NCBI GenBank assembly: GCA_963971575.1 | Contig: OZ020616.1 | Span: forward strand, 56,713,201-56,777,200 | Direction: 5' to 3' | DNA from: Liopterus haemorrhoidalis | Lineage: Eukaryota > Arthropoda > Insecta > Coleoptera > Dytiscidae | Length of the DNA: 64,000 nt | Shown here: positions 44,767-57,312 of the stretch, piece by piece | How the letters are laid out: each line of letters begins with the position of its first letter | Position numbering within the stretch: the stretch's first letter is position 1 | Made by a program: the position numbers and the translations under genes | The notes under the pieces: generated by a model | Database searches by the model: none | What the model saw: the letters and a program-made list of their open reading frames with translations, nothing else | What the model was told of the DNA's origin: nothing

Positions 44767-45023
44767 TAGGCCCAGTCTTTCCACCTTCGGGTAAACCTCT
44801 AGGTAACAATCTGACAGATAATTATATGTGATACTTTCTGTGCTGAATAAATGTCATCCCGTCTTTCAATACAAATTTATCTATCTGATAGTTATCTAAC
44901 GGATAATGAGACTGATGTATTGGATTCACTGATGGTATTCACATTTATCCAACAGATGAAGTTCCAGATATCCTTATCAGTCAGATAGTTACCTAAGAAC
45001 CAGAAGGTGAAAATGCCAGGCTT
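44767..45023. mobile_element. MITE I copy 2 (diverged)
   Basis: AGGCCCAGTCTTTCCACC to GGTGAAAATGCCAGGCTT, with the CTGACAGATAA segments of I1 recognisable on both arms. Confidence 0.65.
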
Positions 45024-45024
45024 A

Positions 45025-45581
45025 AAAAAAATCAGCTGTGGCCACCACAGGACCGACCGCCATCACAAAGTACTTGTATAAAATACATTCTAGCAGCAGA
45101 GTAGAAATAACTTGGCCTAATATTTTCTAACAGAGATATTATTTATCATGACCATGGAAACGTTACATATAAGTATGAAAAAATAGAAAAAATTTAAAAA
45201 ACTTTTCAAAAATTTTTCGTTTTATCAAAAAACTCTCAAATAAAAGTTGTTAGTTATTGCTTTTATAGCAACCTTTGTTAAATAAATTTTTTCGAAATAT
45301 TTTTCTGTTGTTAAATAATCGCAAAAATCTTAAAATCGACACGAGTAAACTGTCATTTCTAGTCAACCAATTTTTACCAAAAGTTGATCAACTCGTGCCA
45401 TTGATGTCAAAAGCTTAAATATGAAGTTTCATAAAATCCTTTTAGCTGAATGTGCTCTGCACGTATACACAGACAGACGGACGGACAGACAGACAGACCT
45501 CAATTCGTGGAGATCCATCGAAATCTCGAAATGTCCAAATCGGTATGACAATACCTCCCTTATATATGTTGGCGGTCGGTA
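45025..45581 (-). mobile_element. HINE-C copy 2
   Basis: The 3' end is the hairpin CTGTGG-TGG-CCACAG (about 45033-45048) with GACCGACCGCCA; the 5' end is TTGGCGGTCGGT at 45580. The GTCY tract is at 45466-45500. The 3' block is single here, unlike copy 1. Confidence 0.7.
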
Positions 45582-46321
45582 AAAAGCTGCCACAGTCTCC
45601 GCCTCAAAACGTTCAGTAGACGACAAGTACGTTCAAATATTATAAAGACAGTATTTCAATAGGTTTTTTACCGGTATTTTCTATTTTGAAAAGCTATTTT
45701 TTATTTTGAAAAGCTCCATTCTAGTTGTGTTTTTACCGACCACATACATGCGCATATAATGGCTATAATAATGAAGAGGTAAAAGCCCGTGACCCCCCCC
45801 CCCCCCCATTCGTGCTTGTGAGACTGTGAGGAGCCAATTTCAAGAAGCAAATCTGTATGTTGCTGTACGAAAACTGTTAGTATACATACTCGTAAAAATA
45901 CAAAACAACTTCACTAATAATTTTTGCGAATGTCAAATGATCTGAAGTGATTTGAAATCCGTCCCACACATCCTAAGTGTTTGAGAACAATGTTGTTAAT
46001 GTATCAATCGTAGATAAGTTGATTTATACGAGGCAGTGTTCGCGAACACAAGGTTGCCTTTGACTTACATAACAAATGATCGGGCATTGTGAGAAATAGG
46101 CGTGAATACGGAATGCCACACAACTGGATATCTTTATAAAAATAACAACTCTTACCTATATAATACATTAACAGTACACTCTCAAAACACTTTCAAATAT
46201 TTTATTAAATACAACATTAAAAGTACTTGTATGAATTTAGAACACAAAACTGATATATTCAGAGAAAATTATTATTTATGAATTTATCATAAAAAAATCT
46301 CGGGAGAAAATTTCCTTCATA
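45582..46321. other. no recognisable gene; C-run
   Basis: A run of fifteen C at about 45793-45807. Nothing else is named. Confidence 0.4.
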
Positions 46322-47451
46322 CCCTTTTCACACTAGATCTTTAAGATCGGATGTTAAAGTGAATGTATCTTTAAACGCTAATGTGAAACCGTACGGCCTC
46401 GTCTAAACACGACCGATGTTTAAAATACTGCTTGAATTTGTGCTGTCAACATTTTATATTATTATAAACAAGAATACTGTATTATATCGACGTTATAAGA
46501 AGTTTATACTTATTAGAGAGATATTGCAAAGTGAAAAAAAGCTGACTTTATTAAAAGAAACCTCTAATAAAGTATCCTGTATTAAAATTTTTCATGATGT
46601 TTTAAAGAGTGTTATTGCAACGGTGCTCTTGCTTCATACTTTATTTTGACAAATATGCCAAATTGATAGATCGAAATCGTAATGAATATAGAAGTTAACT
46701 GCAACCCTTATATGAGTTAACTGCAGCAGACTATTTTTAACTTCTTCCCATACGGCACAACCATTCGCAAAAGGGTTTCGTGACGCAATTTCTCGGAAAA
46801 GAATAACATCGTCCTCGTATTTAAATCGTAAACGTTTTTTATCTTTAGCTTGCATCATTACTCACAAGAAAAGTCAACAAATTTTATGTTCAAATTTACT
46901 CCGTTGTTAATTTTGAGGTTAACCTGTCAAAATTAAGGCGCTTTAAATAAAAAATGCTTTGCCGTTATTTAAATTAAATATAGGTTGCCTGTATTTTAAT
47001 AAAAGAAAGAAATTAAGGATATATCAACTGCGCATGCACACATGTCAAATAAAGGAAAACTTTATTAAAAGATCAGTCGAACAGAGGTTGCAATAACTCT
47101 CTATTGTTATAATAAAATTATTTATTTTAATAATGTGTTTAATAAAATACAGAGCTACAATAATTGAGATAAAATGTATCGACTTACATGTTAATACAGG
47201 TGTAATATATTCTTTATTGTAGTGCCTTTATTGTAGAATGAAATGAAATATCCTTAATTGTTTATAATAATTCAAAATGTGCGTCTGCGCAGACAGTTCA
47301 AAACTGGTAATTTCATGACGGTAACTTAAGGACAAAATTACTGTAGCTGATGACAGCACCAGAGATTTAAACATCAAGTGTGAAAGCATACCGATCTTAA
47401 ACATCGGTGAACTTTAAGTTCAGTCATCTTAAAGATCTAGTGTGAAAAGGG
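46322..47451. mobile_element. element J copy 2 (longer form)
   Basis: The ends CCCTTTTCACACTAGATC and its complement are bordered by TA. It has ~590 bp (46515-47102) absent from J1 that contain a small DNA-binding-like frame, so this is closer to the parent element. Confidence 0.72.
46634..46858 (-). pseudogene. Myb/SANT-like domain fragment in element J
   Basis: From ATG 46858: MMQAKDKKRLRFKYEDD, VILFREIASRNPF, AVWEEVKNSLLQL. The pattern F..EDD..L.REI...NPF....W..V...L is that of Myb/SANT-like (trihelix) DNA-binding domains, often the accessory protein of PIF/Harbinger elements or an insect transcription factor. After about 50 residues the frame continues into unrelated sequence and stops, so the third helix is missing. 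It may be a first exon whose donor I cannot place. Function inferred from the motif alone. Confidence 0.45.
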
Positions 47452-47453
47452 TA

Positions 47454-48224
47454 TGAGTCTCTCGATCGCAAACACTAAATTTTCTAAAATCTTTGTAATA
47501 TTTGAATTGGAATGTCTTACCTTCATGTTGAGCTGTTGTGTTACAGAGAGGGGTTGGGACGATATTTCACCCCCTGTTGTTGAGCGGTCGGTCTGCCGGC
47601 GAACTTGCTCTCACGACTTAGCATGCTTTATGGATTTCTTGTTAGCCGCAACTCGCCAACCCACACTTGATGAGGGATAATGAACCTGGAAAAACATTTT
47701 AAATAACAACTCCAGGCTATTTACTAAATATTACTCCTAATTATTAAAACATTCGAAGCTCGAGCAAGAAAGTTTTATACACTGAACAGATCTCTGATGG
47801 AATCCTTACTTAACTATATAACAATAATACAGTAAATATTAAGGCAATGGCAAAGCAATATTTTGGAACTAGACATGATCAGTATTACTGTCAGGTTTAA
47901 GCCTGGTTTATAATAACTCCATAACATAACGTATACGTATTAAACAATAGGTTTGACCCTTCAATACTTCTGGAGACTTAGCATATCTATTACTAACCAG
48001 GCTTTAACCAGTTCAATATCAATGTGCTTGAGTGTTATTTCCAGGGCACCCAGCCAATGAGCGCGTTTAGCGAACGAAACTATTAAGTATATTGATTACA
48101 GGTCGCAGTATTTCCCTTGCTGCTCGTTAAGTAATCTTACAACAGACTGTTTATTTTTTTACAACAACAGGTCAACAGGTTGAGTCCTGATTCTTAGTAG
48201 TTGCGTTCGTTAAACCCAATTATA
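47454..48224. other. no recognisable gene
   Basis: CCTGGTTTATAATAAC near 47903 relates to putative MITE Q. The open frame 47453-47680 lacks any family motif. Confidence 0.4.
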
Positions 48225-48640
48225 CTTATAATTATGCTGCTGAATCTAGAGATTTGATATTTAACATGCAGTTCTTTGACCACATAAAAGAAAAATACTG
48301 AGACTTCAAAAAAATTTACCGCGGTAAATTAAACAAATATGTATTTACAAAACAAATGAAAGTACTTCGAGTTGAGCAATCAAAAGAAAGCTCTTGATAC
48401 GTGTATTAACAAGCAAAATATTATTAAAAAAAAAATGTTCACCTCATATTTGGCAAGATACTAAATTTTTCTTTTTTATCCTACACCCGTAAACCAGCGG
48501 GGTAAATCTAAAAAAATCTAAGTAATGCACATTGACCTATAGGAAAAATATTGAAACTTCAAAAAACTTAACGAGCAAAAAATAAACAAATATATATGTA
48601 AGCAAAAAAAATCTATGAGTGGGGTATTAAATGAAAGCTC
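48225..48640 (+). mobile_element. old, strongly diverged HINE-A fragment
   Basis: AACATGCAGTTCTTTGACC, CACATAAAAGAAAAATACTG, TCCTACACCCGTAAACCAG and AATCTAAGTAATGCACATTG follow the HINE-A order with many changes. A second partial block repeats part of it after 48530. Confidence 0.55.
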
Positions 48641-49199
48641 TTGGTAGAGTATTTCCAAAATGAAATGGCCGGTCTTGTTAAGCAGCTTAACAATGTGGTA
48701 ATGGGTTTATGGCAGTAATCCTGAGACTTAATGCTGTAAAAGAAATATGAGAGGTATTAAGGGAATTTTAAATTTAATTAGAATAGATGTATAATTGAAC
48801 TATAATAATAGTTCAATTGAAGTTTCTTAAAAACCATTAAGGATATTTTCCAAATTTATAATCCTATTGTTTTTAAATTTTAGGGGTTGTTATATTTGTT
48901 TGTTAGTTAATTTTCAACGTTCATATAAGCTATTCACTTTTGTAAGAACACACTAGATCTGGTTATTTTGGTTACTTTTATGGTGTGTACCTGACTTTAA
49001 ATGTCAATTAAAAATATTCCTTACGCTGTAAAACCGACTTTAGGTTGATAAGGTTATGATCATTATAAATAAGATAACATTTTTCATTATGACATCTGTC
49101 AAATGCATCGACATTTTAAAAAAGTGACATTTTTTAATACCAACTTGACATACAGCTTCAAAGGTGCAAACTATTGAAAACAAAATTCCCTCTTAGTTT
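48641..49199. other. no recognisable gene
   Basis: AT-rich; nothing named. Confidence 0.4.
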
Positions 49200-49735
49200 G
49201 TTCTTACAAAAGTGAACCCGTGCATACATTAAAAATTTTATACGTGAATTAACAAGCAAAATTTTATTTGAAAAAAAAATATGTTCTCGTCATTTTTGAA
49301 ACTTTTTTTTTTTATCTTACATCGGTAATCCAGAGGGGTAAATCTAACAAAATGCTAAGTAATGCACATTAATGTGAATAGGAATAGTACAAAAGGATTT
49401 TTCGTTTGATTATTTTTTCAGAGGTTATTCAAATTTTAATTAATGTTCATTTGGAAATTGGTTTGATGCGTGCGCATCTCGTAATTAAGTACAATTGTAA
49501 GTCGTTAGATGGAAACGGAAATGGATCACGAAAAAGCACAATTTTTTATCGGATTATTTTTCCAAAAGATCGATTTAGACCTATTTTTAAAAACAATATT
49601 TTTGTATTTCATATGAGACATTAAATAAAAGCTCTTAATACTTAAATTACAAGACGTAAATGTACCCAAAATGCCTATTTAATAAATATCTACAAAATTC
49701 TGAAATGTGTGAAAATTCCCACTTCACATAAATTT
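49200..49735 (+). mobile_element. old, diverged HINE-A copy with 3' end
   Basis: ACATCGGTAATCCAGAGGGG, AATGCTAAGTAATGCACATT and the 3' end ACAAAATTCTGAAATGTGTG with AAAATTCCCACTTCACATAA. The middle (49430-49660) does not match the other copies. Confidence 0.5.
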
Positions 49736-50212
49736 TTATAAAATACAGCCACGCTAAGGTGATCGTGTAGTAAAAATATTCGTTCCCATAAATATAGTGG
49801 TATCCATTCTGATTACAAAGCAGAAGTAACTCAAGAACCCATGTGGTACTTGGGTACTTGAAGGTCGGGGCTAAGCTGGTCATTGTTGGAATACCAATAG
49901 CGCTATGTTATGCACTCTACGTGCGCTTGCATAGATAAAATATCCTATACAGCGTTAATACTAAGAAGAAATGACAAAACGTCCACGATAATAAATGCAT
50001 CCTACCAGACAGATTTCTTGAAAAAGAAATATATATGCAGATTTCTCCCTAAACATTGGAATTTAACCAAATTGAGTCAAATGTAACGACTGAGTAATGC
50101 TTGCTTGATAGTTACATTATATTCTAACATTGGAAACTAAATTAATCAAGTTTGGCATAATTTAATAGTTATTGTTAATGATTTTTAGCCTCCATTATAT
50201 TGTTAAATAAAA
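49736..50212. other. no recognisable gene
   Basis: AT-rich; nothing named. Confidence 0.4.
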
Positions 50213-51178
50213 TTGATGTGAAGTGTGAATTTTCACACATTTCTGGGTTTTGCAGGTATTTAGTAACTGAACGATGATTATTTGGGATGCCAAAACAAAT
50301 TTTATGTCAAAATATTTTTTTATGAATTATTAATTCGAATGCCTAATACCATTATTTGAGTTTCTAAATATATGCAGTATTTTTTTTATATAGCAAAGTT
50401 CATTAAGATTTTGAAAATTGCACCTATGGCTTCCATTGGTTGCTTACATCATAAGTCCCGCCCTTTGATTTCGTCAAACATAGAATTACATTATAATTTC
50501 AACACTTTCCACTGGTTATTAAATTTACGCTTTTAAAAATTAAATGCACTATTTACCAAATATAACTAGAATTTTAACAAAATAATTTAAACAAAATAAA
50601 AATGCAAAAAAAAAAACAAAAAATAAAATCAACAGGATTCGAACCCTAGTTTGCAAGTTAACTTATATTATTAAGCACACGACGAATCCAACCACGCCAC
50701 GAGAGTTACTGTTGTGATATGTTACACAACGTATTAAATAGTTAACATATTTTAGTTAAAAACACAAAAAATGCGTTATTTTCCGAAAACATAATCTGAT
50801 CAAAAATTCCTGTTGTACTATTCCGGTTCACACCAATGTACATTACTTAGAATTTTTTCAGATTTTTAGTTTAAACCATCTGGGCTACAGGGTGTGGGAC
50901 AAAAAATTTTTTGCACAATTTTGGCAAAAATCGCAACAAAATAATTTATTTTGCAAAAATAAAATTTTGATCGTTAATCCACGTACTAAGGGCTTTCATT
51001 TGATACCCTACTCAGAATTTAAAAAAAATATTTTTTTTTTCGATGAGCACATATTTGTTTATATTTTTAGAGGGATATGTTTTTTAGATGTTTTAGTATT
51101 TTTTCTATGTGCGGGTCAACGAGTTGTATAAGCATGCCAACTCTCTAGGTTTAGCCGTTTGGCTACAATTTTGACCGA

Positions 51179-51220
<42 letters not shown>

Positions 51221-51267
51221 GACAAAATGACGGTATAAGGGTTTTTTGGTCATACCTACAAAACCCT
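50213..51267 (-). mobile_element. complete HINE-A copy
   Basis: 3' hairpin at 50225-50242; (ACAG)n at 51178-51218; 5' end CAAAACCCT at 51267. The tRNA-like module is at 50632-50712. Confidence 0.9.
50632..50712 (-). other. tRNA-like module inside HINE-A
   Basis: On the minus strand: CGTGGCGTGGTTGGATTCGT (A box) then CTAGGGTTCGAATCCTGTTG (B box). The B box is a full consensus match. Confidence 0.55.
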
Positions 51268-51302
51268 AAAAACTAAAAATAGTTTAAAAATTTATTGTAA
51301 AT

Positions 51303-51516
51303 ATGATTACGCTACTACCTAATAATTGGTCCAATCTCCACTATTATCAATTATTACTTGGCATCTTTTCGGTACACTTTCTACCAGCTTTTCGGCATAC
51401 TTTGGCAGTGATCTCCATATCTGCCCTATTTGACGAGTTAGCTGATCCAAATTTTGAACGTTTTTTGTTCGAAGCTTATATTTCATAGCAAACATTTTCA
51501 ATAAGATTTGCATCGG
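51303..51516 (-). pseudogene. Tc1-like transposase C-terminal fragment fused to a microsatellite
   Basis: The minus strand reads [12 protein letters not shown] then, in the next frame, [49 protein letters not shown]. This is the end of a Tc1-type transposase: SPD.NPIENVW with the catalytic E, then the C-terminal tail. It begins exactly at the PD of SPD, immediately next to the pure (ACAG)n tract at 51517. No upstream transposase sequence lies on the other side of the tract, only a HINE-A 5' end. Confidence 0.75.
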
Positions 51517-51799
<283 letters not shown>

Positions 51800-51845
51800 A
51801 TAAAATGACGGTTTAAGGGTTTTTTGGTCATACCTACAAAACCCT
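51800..51845 (-). mobile_element. HINE-A 5' end only
   Basis: GATAAAATGACGGTTTAAGG, TTTTTTGGTCATACC and TACAAAACCCT form the element's 5' end, and the tract next to it is its GTCT region. Beyond the tract HINE-A does not continue; a Tc1 fragment takes its place. Confidence 0.85.
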
Positions 51846-52325
51846 AAAAATACTATTCTTTGTTGTCAAGTTATTACGAAAAATTAATAACTGTTTTGAT
51901 TTTATAACAAATAAGTAGAATTTCTCACATTTTGTATAATTATATGCAAAAATTCCAGACTGCATCAGTTACAGTTTTGTAATGCCATTTGTAGTATGTA
52001 AGTATGTCATTTTGAAAACAAAGAAAATTAGATTATCTTGAAGAAAATTGCATGTATACATTTACATATTAAACAGAGACACACTTCTTTTTTTTTTCCA
52101 TATACCGTAAAAATACAAAAAACTCCAGTCTTCTAGAATTTATTTGAGACTACAAACACGCGAGTGTAATATTAAATAAACGGTTAACAACAGTACACAA
52201 GTACATAAAAATTAGTACCTGTTTATACAAGAATAAAGGGACTAGTTGAAACGTCACGGTGAGCACATGGTTTTCATATAGTGTCGAAGGGTTTTGCGCA
52301 ACAGACAATCCCTATATAATATATA
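51846..52325. other. no recognisable gene
   Basis: AT-rich; nothing named. Confidence 0.4.
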
Positions 52326-53010
52326 GTTCGTGAGGATTCGCGATGATCCGTCCGATTTCGTAGGCATAAACAAGAAACTCTAGACACTCCTATATCCCTT
52401 GACCGATGTGAATAATATTTTGCAGATTTATTCTCTAAGAATCTGACATATATAATTAGCAAGTTTCTGTATGTAATGTCAAAACATTGTGACGTCAATT
52501 TTTCATCAAAATGTTCTCGTGATTGACAGGCAATCCTATATCCTTTGACCGATATGAACAATATTTTGCAGATTTATCTCTAAAAATCTTAACATACATA
52601 AATGTCTAGGGTTTCGTAGGCATAAACAAGAGACTGCTATATCCTTTGACTGAAATGAACAATATTTTGCAGATTTATTCTCTAAGAATCTGCGGATAAA
52701 ATAACATACAGAAATGTCTAGGGTTTCGTAGGCATAAACAAGAGATTCCTATATCCTTTGACTGAAATGAATAATATTTTGCAGTTTTTATTCTCTAAGA
52801 ATCTACGAATATAATTACATACATAAATGTCTAGGGTTTCGTAGGCTTAAACAAGAGATTCCTATATCCTTTGACCGAAATGAACAATATTTTGCAGATT
52901 TATTCTCTAAGAATCTGCGGACAAAATATCATACAGAACTGTCTAGGGTCTCGTAGACATAAATAAGAAACTGTAGACAATCTTACGTTCTTTGATCGAT
53001 ATGAAAAATA
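52326..53010 (+). repeat. ~112-bp tandem repeat R
   Basis: GTCTAGGG markers lie at 52604, 52716, 52829 and 52941 (spacings 112, 113, 112), preceded by less regular units. Each has CCTATATCCTTTGACYGAAA, TTTGCAGATTTATTCTCTAA and TCGTAGGCATAAACAAGA. A C-run at about 53021-53030 follows. Confidence 0.85.
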
Positions 53011-53138
53011 GTTTTCAGTCCCCCCCCCCCCGTGTTAGAGTACGGGACAAGAAGTGTTCCGGCAAATTTTTGTAAAATTCGGGTTAAAATAAAGAAAAAC
53101 TAATTTTCTCTCCTTACTTTATGTCTTTAGAGCTTTTT

Positions 53139-53525
53139 TAGGATTTTGTAGGTATGGCCACCAAGAAAACCCTTATAACTCATGTGTCTGTCTGTCTATA
53201 CGGTAGAAATTGTAGCCAAACGGTTTAACATAAAATGTTGAAATTTGGTATGCTGATACAACTTTTTGATCCATATATAGGAAAAATACTGAGAGTTCAA
53301 AAAAACACATCTCGAAATAAATATAAACAATTATGTGTTCAATAGAAAAATAAATATTTTTTTAAAATTTTGAGTGGCATACCACATGAAACTTAATGAG
53401 TGAAACAACAAGCAAATTTTTATTTTTGAAAAATAATTGTTTTGATGATTTTTGCCAAAAATACGCCAAAAAACTTTTGTCCCCCACTCTCTCAGAGGGG
53501 TTGATCTAAAAATATGAAATAAAAC
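53139..53525 (+). mobile_element. diverged HINE-A 5' half
   Basis: GGATTTTGTAGGTATGGCC, GTGTCTGTCTGTCTATACGG, AATTGTAGCCAAACGG and GTTGAAATTTGGTATGCTGA. It loses similarity around 53525. Confidence 0.7.
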
Positions 53526-54139
53526 TCAGCTTTATTCAGCTACTGAAGATGGCTACTTCGCCGAAATGTACGTTTAGGGACAATAAAATTATTTGTGAAA
53601 TAAATAATCTATTTAAGTTTACCTAATAGGAAGCTGTTACCGGCACGAACCGGCTAAATTCCACTGCCGAAGATCTAGAAACGAAGAACTTACAGAAATC
53701 TATTATTATAATTTAATATTTCAATAATTTAATTGAAAATATTTAATATATACAATTACTTTTTCAATTTTTTGTTTGTAGTTATAAAAAATAAACTTGT
53801 TAGCCTCTATTTAATGTCCATCCGTCAAAGTTGATGAAGTATTTACATAACTTAAGGGTGTTGTTAAGTTTTTTTTTCCTCTGGGCCATATGTAGAAACG
53901 TTTTTTTGTCTCATCTGAGACCGACAAGGGTCTTGTTCCCAAGATATCCCGCTGTGAAGGGCTCAAATTGGTTTTTGTAAAAATGGTGATGGACTTTTTA
54001 ATTATTATTTGAATTTAACATATGCAAGAATTTTAATTGCTTTATTTTATGAGATATCATAACAGATGAGATATTAATTTTTTTAGTTTTGTTGGAAAAG
54101 AACGTAGGATGAGCTTATTACTACGTTACTTTAAAAAAA
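53526..54139. other. no recognisable gene
   Basis: CTGAAGATGGCTACTTCGCC then GAAATGT (53542-53568) resembles phrases frequent in insect retroelement repeats. I cannot assign it. Confidence 0.35.
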
Positions 54140-55090
54140 TTGATGTGAAGTGTGAATTTTCACACATTTCAGGATTTTGCAGGTATTTAGTAAGTGAATG
54201 ATGATTATTTGGGATGCCAAAACAAATTTTATGTTAAAATATTTTTTTATTAATTTTAATTCGAATGCTTAATACCATCATTTGGGTTTCCAAATATTTG
54301 CAGTATTTTTTTTATACAGCAAGGTTCATTAATATTTTGAAAATTGCGCCTACGGCTTCCATTGATTGTTTAAGTCATAAACTCCGCCTCTCTGATTTCA
54401 TATACATTCAAACATAGAATTAAACTATAATTTCAACACTTCCCACTGGTTATTAAATTTACGCTTTTAAAAATAAATGCAACTCTTGCCAAACTATAAC
54501 TAGAATTTTAAACATAATTAATTTCAAACAGAAAAAATAAAAATTGACGGGAATCGAACAGTAGTTTGCAACTTATGAAGCGAGAACGTTACCACTGGAC
54601 TACGGACGTTCACTCGTTTACTGTGTTAAATAGCGGATTAAATATTTTACATATTTTAGTTAAAAACACAAAAAATGCCTTATTTTTCGAAAACATAATC
54701 TGATCAAAAATTCCTGTTGTTCTATTCCGGTTCACACCAATGTACATTACTTAGAATTTTTTCAGATTTTTAGTTTAAACCATCTGGGCTACAGGGCGTG
54801 GGACAAAATTTTTTTTGCACAATTTTGGTAAAAAGCGCTTCAAAATAATTTATTTTGCAAAAATAAAATTTGGATCGTTAATCCACGTACCAAGGGCTTT
54901 CATTTGATACCCTACACAGAATTGTAAATATATATATATATTTTTCGATGAGCATATATTTATTTATCTTTTTAGAGGGATATGTTTTTTAGATGTTTTA
55001 GTATTTTTCCTAAGTGCGGGTCAAAGAGTTGTATAAGCATGCCAAATTTCAACTCTCTAAATTTAGCTGTTTGGCTACAATTTTTACCGA

Positions 55091-55133
<43 letters not shown>

Positions 55134-55226
55134 GGCAGACAGACATACAGACATACAGACGGACAGACAGACAGACATATGAGTGACGTTATAAGAGTTT
55201 TTTGGTGGTCATACCTACAAAACCCT
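54140..55226 (-). mobile_element. complete HINE-A copy
   Basis: 3' hairpin at about 54150-54170; tRNA-like module 54546-54615; (ACAG)n with variants (ACAT, GCAG, GGAC) at 55090-55176; 5' end at 55226. Confidence 0.9.
54546..54615 (-). other. tRNA-like module inside HINE-A (GTCCAGTGG type)
   Basis: On the minus strand: GTCCGTAGTCCAGTGGTAAC, then GTTCTCGCTTCATAAG and CTGTTCGATTCCCGTCAA. A-box and B-box positions and the overall length are tRNA-like. Confidence 0.6.
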
Positions 55227-56036
55227 AAAAATGCGGTGATATTTACATCAATGTTAAATTATCAGCTGTATTCGGAATAACATCAGACTTTGGGAACATC
55301 TTCGGTAATGTATTTCCATTAAATTTTATTCTAAGATTAAATTACCAATTAAAAATAAATGTACATAAATAACAATAAATCAAATGGTTGAAATTTTTAT
55401 TAACAATCTATGTTATCAAAGATTTATACATTTCTCAAATAATTCCCGCTGAGAGATCCGAAGTACATTACAAATATCTCCGTAGAGATTTATAAAGGTA
55501 TACATGACATAAATTTAGAATTAGGCAATTACAATCTTGTGTTATAATAATACTTTTAAATCTTGCATGAGAGCCGTGAAGAAAATGTAACATAATATAT
55601 ATTAAGAGATGAAATTTATAGTTTTTGTTTTAAAATGACTAGTGTTACAACAAGATATTTATGAGGCGATGAAAAGATATTTAATCGTTAATTTACTAGA
55701 AGTTTAGTTAGAAAGTTTAACCATAGATGGTATCTACTATTGTCAATGATGAGGAAAATTTTAATGAAATAAAAGTTTAAATATAAACAAACACATTGGA
55801 TTGATGTAAACAAGGTACACACAGGGCCACCGACAGGACTTCTGGGGCCCCAGGGAGAAATATTCTTTGCGGGCCCCGGGGAAAACTTTCTTTGCGGGCC
55901 CCGGCTAATGATCAATACTATATCCGGGGCCGTCAAGAGCGTGACTAATTCTTTCAAACTCTGGACCATATACAAATGAAGCGGGAATTTTTGTTATAAT
56001 ACAGGTGAAAATACAAGTGATGATGACCTAAAAAAA
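55227..56036. other. no gene; GC-rich patch at 55820-55930
   Basis: CTTTGCGGGCCCCGG occurs twice (about 55864 and 55890) after ACAGGGCCACCGACAGG. This looks like one end of an unrecognised element. Confidence 0.35.
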
Positions 56037-57312
56037 TGTATGTGAAGTGTGAATTTTCACACATTTCAGGGTTTCGCAGGTATTTAGTAAGTCAATGATG
56101 ATTATTTGGGATGCCAAAACAAATTTTATGTTAAAATATTTTTTTATTAATTTTAATTCGCATGCCTAATGCCATTATTTGGGTTTCTAAATTTTTGCAG
56201 TATTTTTTTTATATAGCAAGGTTCATTAATATTTTAGAATTGCGCCTACGGCTTCCATTGGTTGTTTAAGTCATAAAAGCCACCCCTCTGATTTCTTATA
56301 CATTCAAACATAGAATTAAATTATAATTTCAACACTTCCCACTGGTTATTATATTTACGTTTTTAAAAATAAAATGCAACATTTGCCAAAATATAACTAG
56401 AATTTTGACAAAATAATTTAAACAAAATAAAAATGCAAATAAAAAATAGAAAAAATTAAAATTGACGGGAATCGAACAGTAGTTTTCAACTTACGAAGCG
56501 AGAATGTTACCACTGGACTACGGACGTTCACTCGTTTACTGCGTTAAATAGCGGATTAAATATTTTACTTATTTTAGTTAAAAACCCAAAAAATGCGTTA
56601 TTTTCCGAAAACATAATCTGATCAAAAATTCCTGTTGTAATATTCCGGTTCACACCAATGTACATTACTAAGAATTTTTTCAGATTTTTAGTTAAAACCA
56701 TCTGGGCTACAGGATGTGGGACAAAAATTTTTTTGCACAATTTTGGCCAAAATTGCGTCAAAATAATTTATTTAGCAAAAATAAAATTTTGATCGTTAAT
56801 CCACGTACTAAGGGCTTTCATTTGATACCCTACTCAGAATTTTAAAAATATATATTTTTTTTCGATGAGCAGATATTTGTTTATATTTTTAGGGGGATAT
56901 GTTTTTTAGATGTTTTATTATTTTTCCTATGTGCGGGCCAAAGAGTTGTATAAGCATGCCAAATATCAACTCTCTAGGTTTAGCCGTTTGGCTACAATTT
57001 TTACCGAACAGACAGACAGATAGACAGACAGACAGACAGACAAACAGACCCTTAGCTTTCATTTGATACCCTACTCAGAATTTAAAAAAATATATATTTT
57101 TTTCGATGAGCAGATATTTGCTTATATTTTTAGGGGGGTATGTTTTTTAGATGTTTTAGTATTTTTTCTATGTGCGAGTCAAAGACTTGTATAAGCGTGC
57201 CATATTTCAACTCTTTAAGTTTAGCCGTTTGGCTACAATTTTTACCACACCGACAGACAGACAGACGACAAAATGACGGTATAAGGGTATTTGGTCATAC
57301 CTACAAAACCCT
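56037..57312 (-). mobile_element. HINE-A copy with duplicated 5' block
   Basis: 3' hairpin at 56048-56063 and tRNA-like module at 56464-56533. The block from GGGCTTTCATTTGATACCCT to the ACAG tract occurs twice (56811-57048 and 57051-57266). The junction lies at the end of the first ACAG tract. 5' end CAAAACCCT at 57312. Confidence 0.85.
56464..56533 (-). other. tRNA-like module inside HINE-A (GTCCAGTGG type)
   Basis: Nearly identical to the module at 54546-54615. Confidence 0.6.

Noticed and set aside
53542..53568. CTGAAGATGG...GAAATG phrase as a hammerhead ribozyme
   Set aside because: I could not find the paired stems required around the core; only a superficial resemblance.
54546..54615. 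Annotating the tRNA-like modules as genuine tRNA genes
   Set aside because: They recur only inside the same repeat, acceptor-stem pairing is not convincing by eye, and a covariance-model search was not possible. Listed as tRNA-like instead.
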